Shown here: positions 12,186 to 21,920 of the stretch, piece after piece
Numbering within the stretch: position 1 is the first letter of the stretch
How the letters are laid out: the number at the start of each line of letters is the position of its first letter
Made by a program: the position numbers and the translations under genes
The notes under the pieces: generated by a model
Seen by the model: the letters and a program-made list of their open reading frames with translations, nothing else
Told to the model about the DNA's origin: nothing
The model's database searches: none
Origin: Chionoecetes opilio
Lineage: Eukaryota; Arthropoda; Malacostraca; Decapoda; Majidae
Assembly: GCA_016584305.1 (NCBI GenBank)
Contig: JACEEZ010013506.1
Coordinates: forward strand, 92,501-156,500
DNA length: 64,000 nt
Reading direction: 5' to 3'

Positions 12186-12392
12186 CTTTTCTGTTACCAA
12201 CCCGCCAGGGTGGCGCGGTTGGTAGAATCACGGACTGGTGTTGCAGAGTCCCTGCGCCATTCGGTCAGCGGTTCGAGTCCACCAAATTCGTCCTGATGTG
12301 GTGGCGCTTTGTACAGTCAATAACTTTGTAGTTGGTACTTGCAAAGTGTCTAGATAGGATCAAAGTATCTTATCTTATCTTTTCTGTTACCA
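12186..12392 (+). mobile_element. tRNA-derived SINE with 14-bp target duplication
   Basis: The SINE body is 12200-12378. It starts CCCGCCAGGGTGGCGCGGTT (A-box region), has the B box GGTTCGAGTCC at 12270-12280, then a tRNA-unrelated part (TTGTAGTTGGTACTTGCAAA) and a TATCT-repeat tail. CTTTTCTGTTACCA occurs at 12186-12199 and again at 12379-12392, a perfect 14-bp target duplication within the copia RT coding sequence. The same family occurs as a dimer at 60829-61147. Confidence 0.9.
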
Positions 12393-13440
12393 CCCATCTT
12401 GTAGATATAGTGGATTGGCTTTCCCATTCCACATCCTCGAAGACTTCATTTGCTTTCCAATTTTCAATTTATTTTCTTTTGGCATCCATAGTCTTCTCAT
12501 CTGATATGGTGATCATAATCTCTTCATCTTCCTGCATCTCTCTCATATCCATCACATCTCTTCCAAAATCTATCCACGATTCTTCCCCATTCTGTTCATT
12601 GCGAAAATTAAAGCAATCTTTGTACTTCCCTGTCGCCTTCCCAGCTCTACTCAAAATTTTGACGTTAATATTCTCATTGGAATTTGCCAGCGTAACTTCA
12701 TACATTTTTCCTACCTTAGGTGCAGTTGTTTTTCTTTCTGGCTAATCAACTCTTGTAGTCACTTCCTTTCCATGATCCACTCCATTGGTATCGTCGTTAT
12801 CATCCTCACTCTCTTACTCCTGACTTTGTTGAGGCTGACTTCTTATTTCATTTGTCTCCTTATACTTCTCGTATTCCTTTATGTCACTTTCAACACTGTT
12901 ACTTTGGGCCACCATTCCTTTTACTCTGCATATGTGAGCCCGCACCATTTGTCCGCCATGTCTCAATACGTTAATCTTACCATCCTTCCCAATAACTCGT
13001 GCTGGACCCCACCATCTGTCCTCACCATCACACTTGTAATACACATTACTGCCAATTTCAACATTCTCATCCTCAGTTTTTCTAATGTTATAAGATCAGG
13101 CTCTTCTAATTCTCTCATTAGCATCTGCTTTGATAAATTCTTCTCTTGACCTCCGCAGAGCTATCAAATTGTTGGCTATATATATACAGTCTGTGATGGT
13201 GTAATATTCTCCAATGCTGAAGGGCCATCCTCTCCTATATTGGGCAGATTTGTGTTAAAGCTGAAAACCAACTGATTTGGGGAAAGTCCATGGTTGTTAT
13301 GTAGCGCATTCCTGGCAGCCACAGCCCAAGCCAGTGCAGTCTCAATATTGCATTTGTTTTCCTCTTAATCTTTAGCACATTGTTCTTCAACACTGCATTG
13401 AGTGACAAATTAAAGACTATCATAACCATGAATATGGACA

Positions 13441-13857
13441 ACCTACAAAGAGAAAACTACGACAATGAAATAATTTTGAGTTGTTTTGCGCGAAATTGAT
13501 ATTCCAGGTGCTATATAACCGTGCTATGTTCTCGCTGACAACACAAGAGAAGACCTGAGGTGATGGCTGATGTGCAGAGGCTTCTCAACCAGGAAAACTG
13601 TCACAGCAGTCTCATTAAAGGGTAAGGAAGTGGTAGGGACACAGTACGTCCCTACCACTTACTTACCTCTTGACGAGTCTCTTTTGTGACTGTTTTCCTG
13701 GTTGAGAAGCCTCTGCACATTAGCCATCACTTCAGGTCTTCTCTAGTGTTGTCAGCGAGAACAGAACACGGTAATATAGCACTTGGAATATATATTTCGC
13801 GCAAAACAACTCTAAATTCTACCATCGTCGTAGTTTTCCCTTCTTAGGTCACCCGCG
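13441..13857. mobile_element. foldback element with ~180-bp arms
   Basis: Arms at about 13441-13610 and 13688-13857 are inverted copies. GAAAACTACGAC faces GTCGTAGTTTTC, and GCAGAGGCTTCTCAACCAGG faces its complement. The loop carries a second perfect hairpin (AAGTGGTAGGGAC against GTCCCTACCACTT). It adjoins the integrase end of the copia remnant. No target duplication was identified. Confidence 0.8.
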
Positions 13858-14527
13858 GCGACCCCGACTTATCCCCACAATGCACCGCGGTAAACAAACC
13901 GTGACGTAGTTATGTCTGGGGCCCATTAACTAACTTAACTAACTAAAACCGCATGCCCCCCGCTGATTATCCGACGATCGTGATAGTCGTGCTGGCGCGG
14001 CAGGAAGGTCATGACTGCAGTGGGTCATGGGCGTTATCATCCCAAGAAACTGTTCCCATTACTTTACAGCCGCTGCCACAACATCTTCCGACGCCTGTAG
14101 CCTCCGGTGTGGACGGCGAGGCGGTGAGAGGCCAGGGTGGCGACAAGGGGGAGGAGTACGGCAAGGGTGTGTGTCAGGCTTCCAAGAGGTACGTACGTTC
14201 AGCAACTTTTTGGCTTTGCCTGACGTGGACAAATCAGGCGTTATCAACCATTTGTCTGTTGAAGCTCAATAGTGATAATGTCCTCTCAATAGCACCAACC
14301 GTTGTTATTACTGTAGCAGTGAGCAGAGCTTACCAATGTTAGTAGTGGTGACAAAAGCTTCTCAGTATCTTATTACGCTTATGGCCGTCATAGTGTTGAT
14401 GAGTGGTAACAGCATTTTAATATTACATCATTAAGTTTTGTTTATATAATCCATTGCATTACTGAAGTATAATGAATCCTAATGTTAAGATAGGTGTCCC
14501 GCAATCAGGCGCAGCAGGACTGTCAGA
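13858..14527. other. no gene supported
   Basis: A GC-richer patch at 13953-14200 yields overlapping short frames on both strands without recognisable motifs. The remainder is AT-rich. Confidence 0.4.
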
Positions 14528-15251
14528 CATACTACCAGTGGTGGGCGCCGTTAATCAAAAAGTTAACTTCGTTAACCATTAATCCATTAACCAAAAAATT
14601 AACTTCGATAACCGTTAATCAGTTAATTCTTTAAAAATGTAACGGAAGTTATCGATAAACCGTTAACGTTAATTTTTATTATAGAAAAAAAACAAAAAAT
14701 ATGTTTTTGCTCTAAAACCACCTAAAAACACCTTTGAAAAGTGCCAAAACTATAAAATCAGCCTTTATGGGGTTTTTTAAGAGTTTTAGAACCCAAAAAC
14801 TATAGTTTTTTTTTTTTGCTTTAGAGTAAAAAAAAAAAAAAAGGCATATTTTATAGTTTTAACTTTAAAAAAAACCTAAAAAAGGCTGATTTCATAGTTT
14901 TGGCCCTGTTTTAGGTTTTTAAAGGCTTTCAGAGCCAGAAAAGGGTGTAAAAAAACTAATAAGTGGCGTTATATCGGGGTTGAAAGAATGACGCGTACGA
15001 TATTAAATATGCTAAGACTCTACATCTGTATTGAAAATCTGAAAATAATAGAAACTTTTAAACGTTTACCGGTTTTTATGAAATTTTTGGGTTAGCGGAC
15101 TTGAGTTAACGGAAGTTAAATGTAACGGAAGTTAATTAGTCCGCTAATGATTTCCAAAGTTAACTTAAAAGTTAAATCGTTAACGAAAATGTTAACTTCG
15201 TTAATTAACGATTAACGGATTAACGGTTTGGTGCCCACCTTTGCATACTAC
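14528..15251. mobile_element. hAT-type MITE with 8-bp target duplication
   Basis: CATACTAC at 14528-14535 and 15244-15251 flanks a 708-bp element. The left end is CAGTGGTGGGCGCC, and the right end read inward is CAAAGGTGGGCACC. Both ends carry many subterminal GTTAAC/CGTTAA motifs. An 8-bp duplication with CA-G-GGTGGGC ends fits hAT. There is no transposase and the centre is poly(A/T)-rich. Confidence 0.8.
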
Positions 15252-15329
15252 AGGTTCATTACCTGACTCACGGCGGTGCCTTCACCATGCAGGTGTTGTG
15301 TAAACCTTCCATTGCACTCCACACTCCAC

Positions 15330-15331
<2 letters not shown>

Positions 15332-15363
<32 letters not shown>
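15332..15363. repeat. (AT)n at the 3' tail of a retrotransposon
   Basis: AT dinucleotides abut a 20-T run, which is the minus-strand poly(A) tail of the neighbouring non-LTR element. The AT repeat probably grew from that tail. Confidence 0.8.
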
Positions 15364-15381
<18 letters not shown>

Positions 15382-15499
15382 CATCACAAGGAAATGACCA
15401 AGGGCAAAAAAAAAATGGGTAACACAAAGCCCGCTTAGTTGCCAGTCCCTATAAAGAAGACAGTAAGAGAATAAAATAAAAAAAGAGGGGTGAGCCAAT

Positions 15500-17434
15500 T
15501 TAGTTCGGGAGGTGTCTTGTTACTCTTCTTTTGAAATGATTTAAGTCATAGGAAAGTGGAAAAATAGAAACAGGAAGAGAGTTCCAGAGTTTACCAGTGA
15601 AAGGGATGAAAGAGTAAAGATACTGATTAACTCTTGCTTTAGGAAGATGGACAGAATAGGGATGAGAATGAGTAGAAAGTCTTGTGCAGCGAGGCCGCGG
15701 GAGGGGGGGAGACATGCAGTTAGCAAGTTCAGAAGAGCAGTGAGCATGAAAATAACGGTAGAAGAGAGCAAGAGAAGCAACATTGCGGCGGTGATTTAAA
15801 GATTGAAGACAGTCAGTCAGAGGAGAGCAGTTGATGAGACGAAAAGCTTTTGACTCAACCCTGCTTAGGAGTGCTGTATGAGTGGATCCTCCCCAAACAT
15901 GTGAGACATACTCCGTACATGGGCGGATAAAACCCCTGTACAGAGCAAGCAATTGGGAGGGAGAAAAAAAAGGACGCAGACGCCACAGGACACCTAATTT
16001 CTTAGAAGCTGTTTTAGCAACAAATGGGATGTGAGATTTCCAGTTCAGATTTTTAGTAAAGGATAGTCCAAGAATGTTCATTGTAGAAGAAGGAGACAGT
16101 TGAGTGTCATTGAAGAAGAGGAGATAGTTATCTGGTAGGTTTTGTCGAGTAGATAGGTGAAGAAATTGGGTTTTTGAGGCATTGAACAAAACAAGGTTTG
16201 CTTTGCCCCAATCAGAAATTATAGAAAGACCAGAAGTTAGGCGCTCAGTGGCATCTCTCCGTGAATCACTTAGCTCCTGTTGAGTTGGACGTCTAATAAA
16301 CGACGTTGAAAAATGCAGGGTAGAATCATCAGCGTAGGAGTGGATAAGACTTTGAGTTAGACTTAGAAGATCATTAATGAATAATAGAAAGAGAGTGGGT
16401 GATAGGACAGAACCCTGGGGAACACCACTATTGATAGATTTAGGAGAAGAACAATGTCCGTCTACAGTAGCTGCAATAGAACGGTTTGAAAGGAAACTTA
16501 AGATGAAGGTACAGAGAGAATGATAGAAACCGAATGAGGGTAGTTTGGAAATTAAAGATTTGTGCCAGACTCTATCAAAAGCTTTTGATATGTCAAGGGC
16601 AACAGCAAAAGTTTCACCGAAACCCCTAAAGGAGGATGACCAAGATTCAGCTAGGAAAGCTAGAAGATCGCCAGTAGATCGCCCTTTACGGAAACCGTAC
16701 TGACGATCAGATAGAAGATTGTGAGCAGATAGATGCTTAAGAATCTTCTTATTAAGTATAGATTCAAAAACTTTAGAAAGGCAGGAAGTTAAAGCTATAG
16801 GACGGTAGCTTGAAGGATTAGAACGGTCACCCTTCTTAGGCACAGGTTGGATGTGAGCAAAGTTCCAGCAAGAAGGAAAGGTGGAAGTAGATAGACAAAG
16901 ACGGAAAAGTTTGACCAGGCAAGGTGCAAGCACAGAAGCACCAACAATAGGAGGGACTCCGTCAGGACCGTAAGCCTTCCGAGGATCTAGGCCAGAAAGG
17001 GCAAAGAAAACATCATTCCGAAGGATCTTAATGACAGGCATAATATAGTCAGAGGGTGGAGGAGAAGGAGGAACAAGCCCTTCATCAACCAGAGTGGAAT
17101 TTTTAGCAAAGGTTTGAGCGAAGAGTTCAGCTTTAGAAGTAGATGAGACAGCTGTGGAGCCATCTGGGTGAAGCATAGGAGGGAAAGATGAAGAAGAACA
17201 ATTGTTAGAGATGTTATTAGCTAGGTGCCAGAAGTCACGAGAGGAATTTGATTCAGAAAGATTTTGACATTTTCTATGAATGAAAGAGTTTTTGGTAAGT
17301 TGAAGTAAAGATTTGGCATGATTACGGGCAGAAATATAAAGGGCATGAGTTTCAGGAGATGGATGCTTACGGCACCGTTTGTGAGCCACCTCTCTATCTC
17401 GGACAGCATGAGAACAAGCAGAGTTAAACCAAGG
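15500..17434 (-). CDS. non-LTR reverse transcriptase (ORF2 C-terminal part)
   Basis: About 640 open codons. It would copy the element's RNA at the nicked target. Motifs in order: AYGPDGVPPIV; PVPKKGDRSNPSSYRPIALT; FRKGRSTGDLL; FAVALDISKAFDRVWH (first catalytic Asp); SGVPQGSVLSPTLFLLFIND; SYADDSTLHF (catalytic YADD); NILGLSF; then the thumb and a C-terminal tail ending in PLSYDLNHFKRRVTRHLPN. The frame is open from 17434, directly after an in-frame TAA that separates it from the endonuclease. The downstream ATG at 17389 is therefore not the natural start. Catalytic residues are intact. Confidence 0.85.
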   Translation of the reverse strand, partial: PWFNSACSHAVRDREVAHKRCRKHPSPETHALYISARNHAKSLLQLTKNSFIHRKCQNLSESNSSRDFWHLANNISNNCSSSSFPPMLHPDGSTAVSSTSKAELFAQTFAKNSTLVDEGLVPPSPPPSDYIMPVIKILRNDVFFALSGLDPRKAYGPDGVPPIVGASVLAPCLVKLFRLCLSTSTFPSCWNFAHIQPVPKKGDRSNPSSYRPIALTSCLSKVFESILNKKILKHLSAHNLLSDRQYGFRKGRSTGDLLAFLAESWSSSFRGFGETFAVALDISKAFDRVWHKSLISKLPSFGFYHSLCTFILSFLSNRSIAATVDGHCSSPKSINSGVPQGSVLSPTLFLLFINDLLSLTQSLIHSYADDSTLHFSTSFIRRPTQQELSDSRRDATERLTSGLSIISDWGKANLVLFNASKTQFLHLSTRQNLPDNYLLFFNDTQLSPSSTMNILGLSFTKNLNWKSHIPFVAKTASKKLGVLWRLRPFFSPSQLLALYRGFIRPCTEYVSHVWGGSTHTALLSRVESKAFRLINCSPLTDCLQSLNHRRNVASLALFYRYFHAHCSSELANCMSPPLPRPRCTRLSTHSHPYSVHLPKARVNQYLYSFIPFTGKLWNSLPVSIFPLSYDLNHFKRRVTRHLPN

Positions 17435-18380
17435 TTAACGGGCTTTAGGATTAGAGAAAGTGTGTGGAATGTACGCCTCCATGCCAGAGACTATGACCTC
17501 TGTTATGCGCTCTGCACAAAGAGATGGGTCTCTGACATGGAAGCAGTAATCATTCCATGGAAAATCAGAATAGTACTGCCTTAGGTCTTCCCACTTAGCT
17601 GAGTTGAAGTGCCAGAAGCACCTCCGCTTAGGTGAGTCCCGAGACGGTACCGGAGCGATAGGACAGGTTACAGAAATAAGATTGTGATCGGAGGAACCCA
17701 ACGGAGAGAATAGTTTCACAGAGTAAGCAGAAGGGTTAGTAGTTAGAAAAAGATCAAGAATGTTGGGCGTGTCTCCAAGGCGGTCAGGAATACGGGTAGG
17801 GTGCTGCACCAGCTGCTCTAGGTCTTGGAGGATAGAAAAGTTGTAGGCTTGTTCACCAGGTTGGTCAGTGAAAGAAGATGATAGCCAAAGCTGGTGGTGA
17901 ACATTGAAGTCCCCAAGAATGGAAATTTCTGCTAAAGGAAAATGAGATGAGATGTGCTCCACTTCTGATGTTAAATAGTCGAAGAATTTTACATAGTCAG
18001 AGGAGTTAGGTGAGAGATATACAGCACAAATAAATTTAGTAAGAGAGTGACATTGAAGTCGAAGCCAGATGGTAGAAAATTCGGAAGATTCAAGGCCGTG
18101 GGCACGAAAGAAGTGATGTCATTGCGCACATATACGCAACAGCCAGCTTTAGATTTAAAATGAGAATAGAGACAGTAAGAGGAGACAGAAAAAGGTCTGC
18201 TGTCGGTGCTCACAGACAACTGATTTTCGGTGAGGAAAAGAAGATGAGGTTTAGAGGAGGAGAGATGATGTTCAACAGAGAGAAAGTTAGATCTAAGGCA
18301 GCGAATGTTGCAGAAGTTTAAGGAGAGAAGGCTAGAAGAAGTATCAAGACACCTCGAGTCGACATCTTGAAGACTGTCCG
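17435..18380 (-). pseudogene. APE endonuclease part of the non-LTR ORF2
   Basis: Element-encoded endonuclease that nicks target DNA. Visible motifs: NIRCLRSNF and LLFLTEN near the start, [31 protein letters not shown] and the C-terminal SSDHNLISV with catalytic His. A frameshift between about 17960 and 18100 splits the domain, and an in-frame TAA at 17435-17437 separates it from the RT. The second copy in this window lacks this region, so the breaks cannot be compared locally. Confidence 0.8.
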
Positions 18381-18420
18381 ACCTGGGTGGACCTTTCTGG
18401 TCCCCTCCCCAGTTAGGGAC

Positions 18421-18896
18421 TCCGAGGCAGGGCGATTAACGGGCATAATAAAATTTTGAGGGAAGATAGTGTAGGGATGTAAGTGCATGTAGTGTAATGT
18501 GAGTAGTAAGATAAATTGTCTTTAGAGTGCAGGCTGCAGCTACTCTCTTGTGTATCTGAGACACTAAGGGATATGGAAAGAGAGGACACGGGAGATTTCA
18601 ATGATAAGTCTGCAGCACCCCCTCAACTCCCGTAAGTACCTCCCCGGGATTATTTCACCATGGCGGCAGGTGTCTGACTGCCTACTCCCTAAAAAAGCCT
18701 GCCTGATATCCCCTCCCCCCCTCCCCGGAAACACACACACACACACACACACCCACCCAACCACCCACCCGTCAATGTTTCAAAACGTGCGATATCTATC
18801 AGGATTTTTTCCCTAACGTGTGTTCCAAGCGGTGATTTCTGGCGCGCCGTAACACGTAAATTCCATGTCAGTTTGTGTTATGGCAGCGGTGTTACT

Positions 18897-18900
<4 letters not shown>
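18421..18900. other. no gene; possible LINE 5' UTR and a CA run
   Basis: May include the 5' untranslated region of the non-LTR element up to about 18600. A short AC run is at 18731-18752. Nothing else is recognised before the GA tract. Confidence 0.4.

Positions 18901-18972
<72 letters not shown>
18901..18972. repeat. (GA)n microsatellite before unit A
   Basis: About 35 GA units immediately before the tRNA-like head of tandem unit A. The same junction recurs before units B and C. Confidence 0.95.
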
Positions 18973-18974
<2 letters not shown>

Positions 18975-19055
18975 TTTGCGGTGTTGGGGAGCCTCGAACC
19001 TTGATCTGCGAACGAGTAAGTCGAGACAGTATTACCACTACACCATCAGCTTGTA
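18973..19055 (-). repeat. tRNA-like SINE head, unit A
   Basis: On the minus strand: A box TGGTGTAGTGG (19035-19045) and B box GGTTCGAGGCTCC (18988-19000), about 35 bp apart as in a tRNA. It is flanked by GA and CT tracts. There is no complete acceptor stem, so it is a SINE-type promoter unit and not a tRNA gene. Confidence 0.6.
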
Positions 19056-19099
19056 CCTAGAGCTTAATGACAAGCTGTGCCGGATGGGTGTTCAGTATT

Positions 19100-19204
<105 letters not shown>

Positions 19205-20232
19205 GCATGTTATGAATGAAGAAGGTAAACAATGACACTGCTTGTGCAAATATACTGTCTAAATACTGCGGGGTGATATTCTTAAGATGTCAGTGGGAAA
19301 GGAAGAAGAAAAATAAATAGTGTGGAGAGTATACCAGCATTCTCAAATGTACTGATGACACTGCTGGTTAATGGGAATAAGAGAAAGATAAAGAAAAATC
19401 AAATGACAAAACAAATCCATCGGAAAGTCTTGACATTTTTCTCTAAACGAAAATTCTCCTCTGTAATCCTGAAATTTTAGGACCAGACTGAAATCCTCTT
19501 TAGTAATCACACGCTACGATAACACATTTAAGCTGGAAATTTGACTCCAGAACCAATTGTGTAATGCATCGATAAAATAAGTAAACTGGCAATGCAAAGA
19601 CAGCTCAGGAAAGCGCGATGAAAATATCGTAGGACTCATATGACTTAACGCTTTTCAAGTAAACAAACAACAGAATACAACATTACGTCTACATTTCTAC
19701 AAAGATAAAAGTAAAAAAAAAACATATTTATACCACTTATTTTTAAATAATACAACAAACTTTAAAGCCATACTGAACTTTTAGAGTAAAGACTTAAAAG
19801 TGATATTGAAAAAGGAAATAGGCGAAACAAACAATCTTTAAGCATAACATGAAAAGGGGCAGGAAACGGCATCACGATTTGGGAAGCAGAGTAAAAGTTT
19901 AAGATATTCCGACCGCCATTAAGAATACAAATGGATATAGTAAGGTGGCGTTATGCATAGAACCATAGACCAATATCTAGACTGTTCCGCGACAATATTT
20001 TGAAATTGCTAGGCTGCATAGCGGCCTGCCCCGCCCGACAAAGAGATATAGTGGTTTATGGACTATCATATAGACTGGTTTATCAGTATATGTGATATAC
20101 TGTACGTAATCTTCGTAAATGTTTGTTCTATAATATTATCAAATAAAAAACAGTAAAACACGCTAAGAAATGTAATTACGAGACTCTGATTCACTTCCAA
20201 CTCTTCGCCACTTAAAACTTTGCGAGTCATCT

Positions 20233-20612
20233 TTTATCATAAAGGGTATCAATAGAAGCGCAATTTTATTAGCTTTCCATTGATGTTTTTTCGTTTTTCT
20301 GAGAAATGAATTAGAACCATGCATAAATTAGGATTAAATAAATAAATAAAATCATATATCGGGTAATTTTCCCGATTGAAGAGGTTATTTATTTAGTTAA
20401 CGCTAATTTATACATGGTGCCAATTCATTTATCAGAAAAAGAAATATAAAGTAAATAAAATAACATCATCATCGGGAAAATTACCCGATTGATGATGTTT
20501 ATTTATTTATTTAACGCTAATTTGTGCATGGTTCTAATTCATTTATCCGAAAACGAATATATCAATGGAAAGCTAATAAATTTGCACGTCTATTGATACC
20601 CTTCATGATAAA
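20233..20612. mobile_element. foldback element, unit A
   Basis: AAAGGGTATCAATAGA at the left faces TCTATTGATACCCTT at the right. GAATTAGAACCATGCA faces TGCATGGTTCTAATTC. The palindrome ATCGGGTAATTTTCCCGAT occurs in both inner arms. Total length is about 380 bp. It recurs at 27284-27666 (B) and 43519-43902 (C). Confidence 0.8.
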
Positions 20613-20615
20613 GTT

Positions 20616-20620
<5 letters not shown>

Positions 20621-20660
<40 letters not shown>

Positions 20661-20732
20661 GAGAGAGAGAGAGAGAGAAAAGAGAGAGAGAGAGAGAGAA
20701 GAAAAAAAGAAGAGAGAGAGAGAGAGAGAGGG

Positions 20733-20780
<48 letters not shown>
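20621..20780. repeat. (GA)n tract, unit A
   Basis: GA dinucleotides with AAAAAAAGAA interruptions. The interruption pattern differs between units A, B and C, as expected for a fast-evolving microsatellite. Confidence 0.95.
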
Positions 20781-20782
<2 letters not shown>

Positions 20783-21920
20783 AGCATATCAATAGACTTG
20801 GTATAACATTATTGATCACAGTAATCTACTCTCTCTCCCTCTTTTATCTATCTATCTATCTTTCTCTCTCTCCACACCCACACACATGCATACTGATATC
20901 TATTTTTTCTATCTCATTTCTCACATCATTCACACAGCCATCCTCTCTATCCGTCAATATAATGCTTCTCATTTCAGAATTTTTTCACAGTGTACATCCA
21001 TCTCACACTGAAAGCTATTTATACCTGCGCGTCCATTTAAATCCCCCCACCCGGCCATTAATCAGTGTATTGACGTGTGTATTATTGCATTTCTTTCACG
21101 TCTTTTGAATGTGACGTATTGGGAAGGATTTTTCTCATATTCGTTATGTGACTGTCTGATAAAACATCATTTGTAGTTCTTTAGTTTATCCTTTCTTGTT
21201 GTTGTTGTTCCTTGTCTTCTTTTTTTCTTCGTTTTTATCCCATTATCATCATTATCATCATCATCATTTTGTTGTTGTTGCTGTTTTCTCTTTGCTTTCT
21301 TGTTATTATTACTGTGATTATTAATTTTTTACTATTATAATTTTATCATCATTTTCACAATCTTTGTTATATACTGTACATTGTTATAATTATATATTAT
21401 ATTTTTATATAGCGGAGTTTTTGTTCGCTTTTTCTGTCCTTGCCTCAATCACTTTAAATTATTTTCATGAAAGGTGGGAAATAGGTGTAAGGTAGGAAAA
21501 AAAGATAATGATAATACTATTATCATCATTACGATTATTATTATCATTGTTATCTTTATGTTAATAGACACTGGATTGACTGACACTTCAGCAATACCTT
21601 GCCTTTGACTGCCTGGACCTCAGCTTTGATTCATTGATTCACTCATTTCCTTTTTTCTTCTTTTCTTTCGCTTCCTCCTCCTCCTTATTATTATTATTAT
21701 TATTATCATCATTACTACATTACCACTGTAGTACCATATTCATTATCATTGTAATCATTGTTATTATCATTATTATAATTATGATTATTACAATTATCAT
21801 GACAAGAGGACAACCCTTTGTTTGGGTGAAGGTCGCCCTCCACTGCCATCCCCTTTTGAGCATCCAGCTCGCCGGGGGCTCCTTACACTTCTTTCCTCAC
21901 AAAATATAATTATCAGCGAA
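20781..21920. other. AT-rich 5' flank of the KH-like gene, unit A
   Basis: Pyrimidine-rich then TTATTATTA/TCATCATC-rich DNA. A TATA-like TTTTTATATAGC is near 21408. No gene is seen. Equivalent sequence in unit B is 27870-29026 and in unit C 44100-45253. Confidence 0.5.

Larger units (their letters stand above)
10858..13420 (-). mobile_element. decayed Ty1/copia retrotransposon (integrase end to RNase H)
   Basis: Minus-strand pol remnant. In coding order: end of integrase (AVAARNALHNNHGLSPNQLV, about 13380-13240); the post-integrase block with WWGPARVIGKDG and RHGGQMVRAH (13044-12814); RT start (ISTRWVVTEK, KARLVARGFEE, IDIKSAYLQG); RT core with YGLNDAARAWY and the catalytic IHVDDF; and RNase H (ECYSDA, ESAYYIG, CLTKKGA) to the stop at 10858. 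Breaks: in-frame stops near 12816, 12740 and 12466, a frameshift near 11930, and a SINE at 12200-12378. Gag, protease, most of integrase and both LTRs are missing or unrecognised. The motif set resembles GalEa-type copia elements of crustaceans (inference). Confidence 0.85.
15362..18420 (-). mobile_element. APE-type non-LTR retrotransposon, copy 1
   Basis: Minus-strand LINE carrying an apurinic-type endonuclease and a reverse transcriptase, with a 3' poly(A) tail at 15362-15380. The endonuclease N-terminus starts near 18370 (SLNFCNIRCLRSNF, then LLFLTEN). The element is close to, but longer than, the second copy at 47190-50095. The 5' boundary is uncertain and may reach about 18600. CR1/jockey-superfamily affiliation is inferred from the RT motifs. 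Confidence 0.85.

Noticed and set aside
12200..12300. Candidate tRNA gene
   Set aside because: A and B boxes are present but no complete cloverleaf; the unrelated 3' part, repeat tail and target duplication identify a SINE.
13953..14342. 129-codon plus-strand frame
   Set aside because: Overlaps other frames in a GC-rich patch; no motif, no signal peptide, no supporting splice or promoter signal.
18973..19055. Candidate tRNA gene on the minus strand
   Set aside because: Boxes are good, but acceptor-stem pairing is not visible and it is copied with each tandem unit beside GA/CT tracts.
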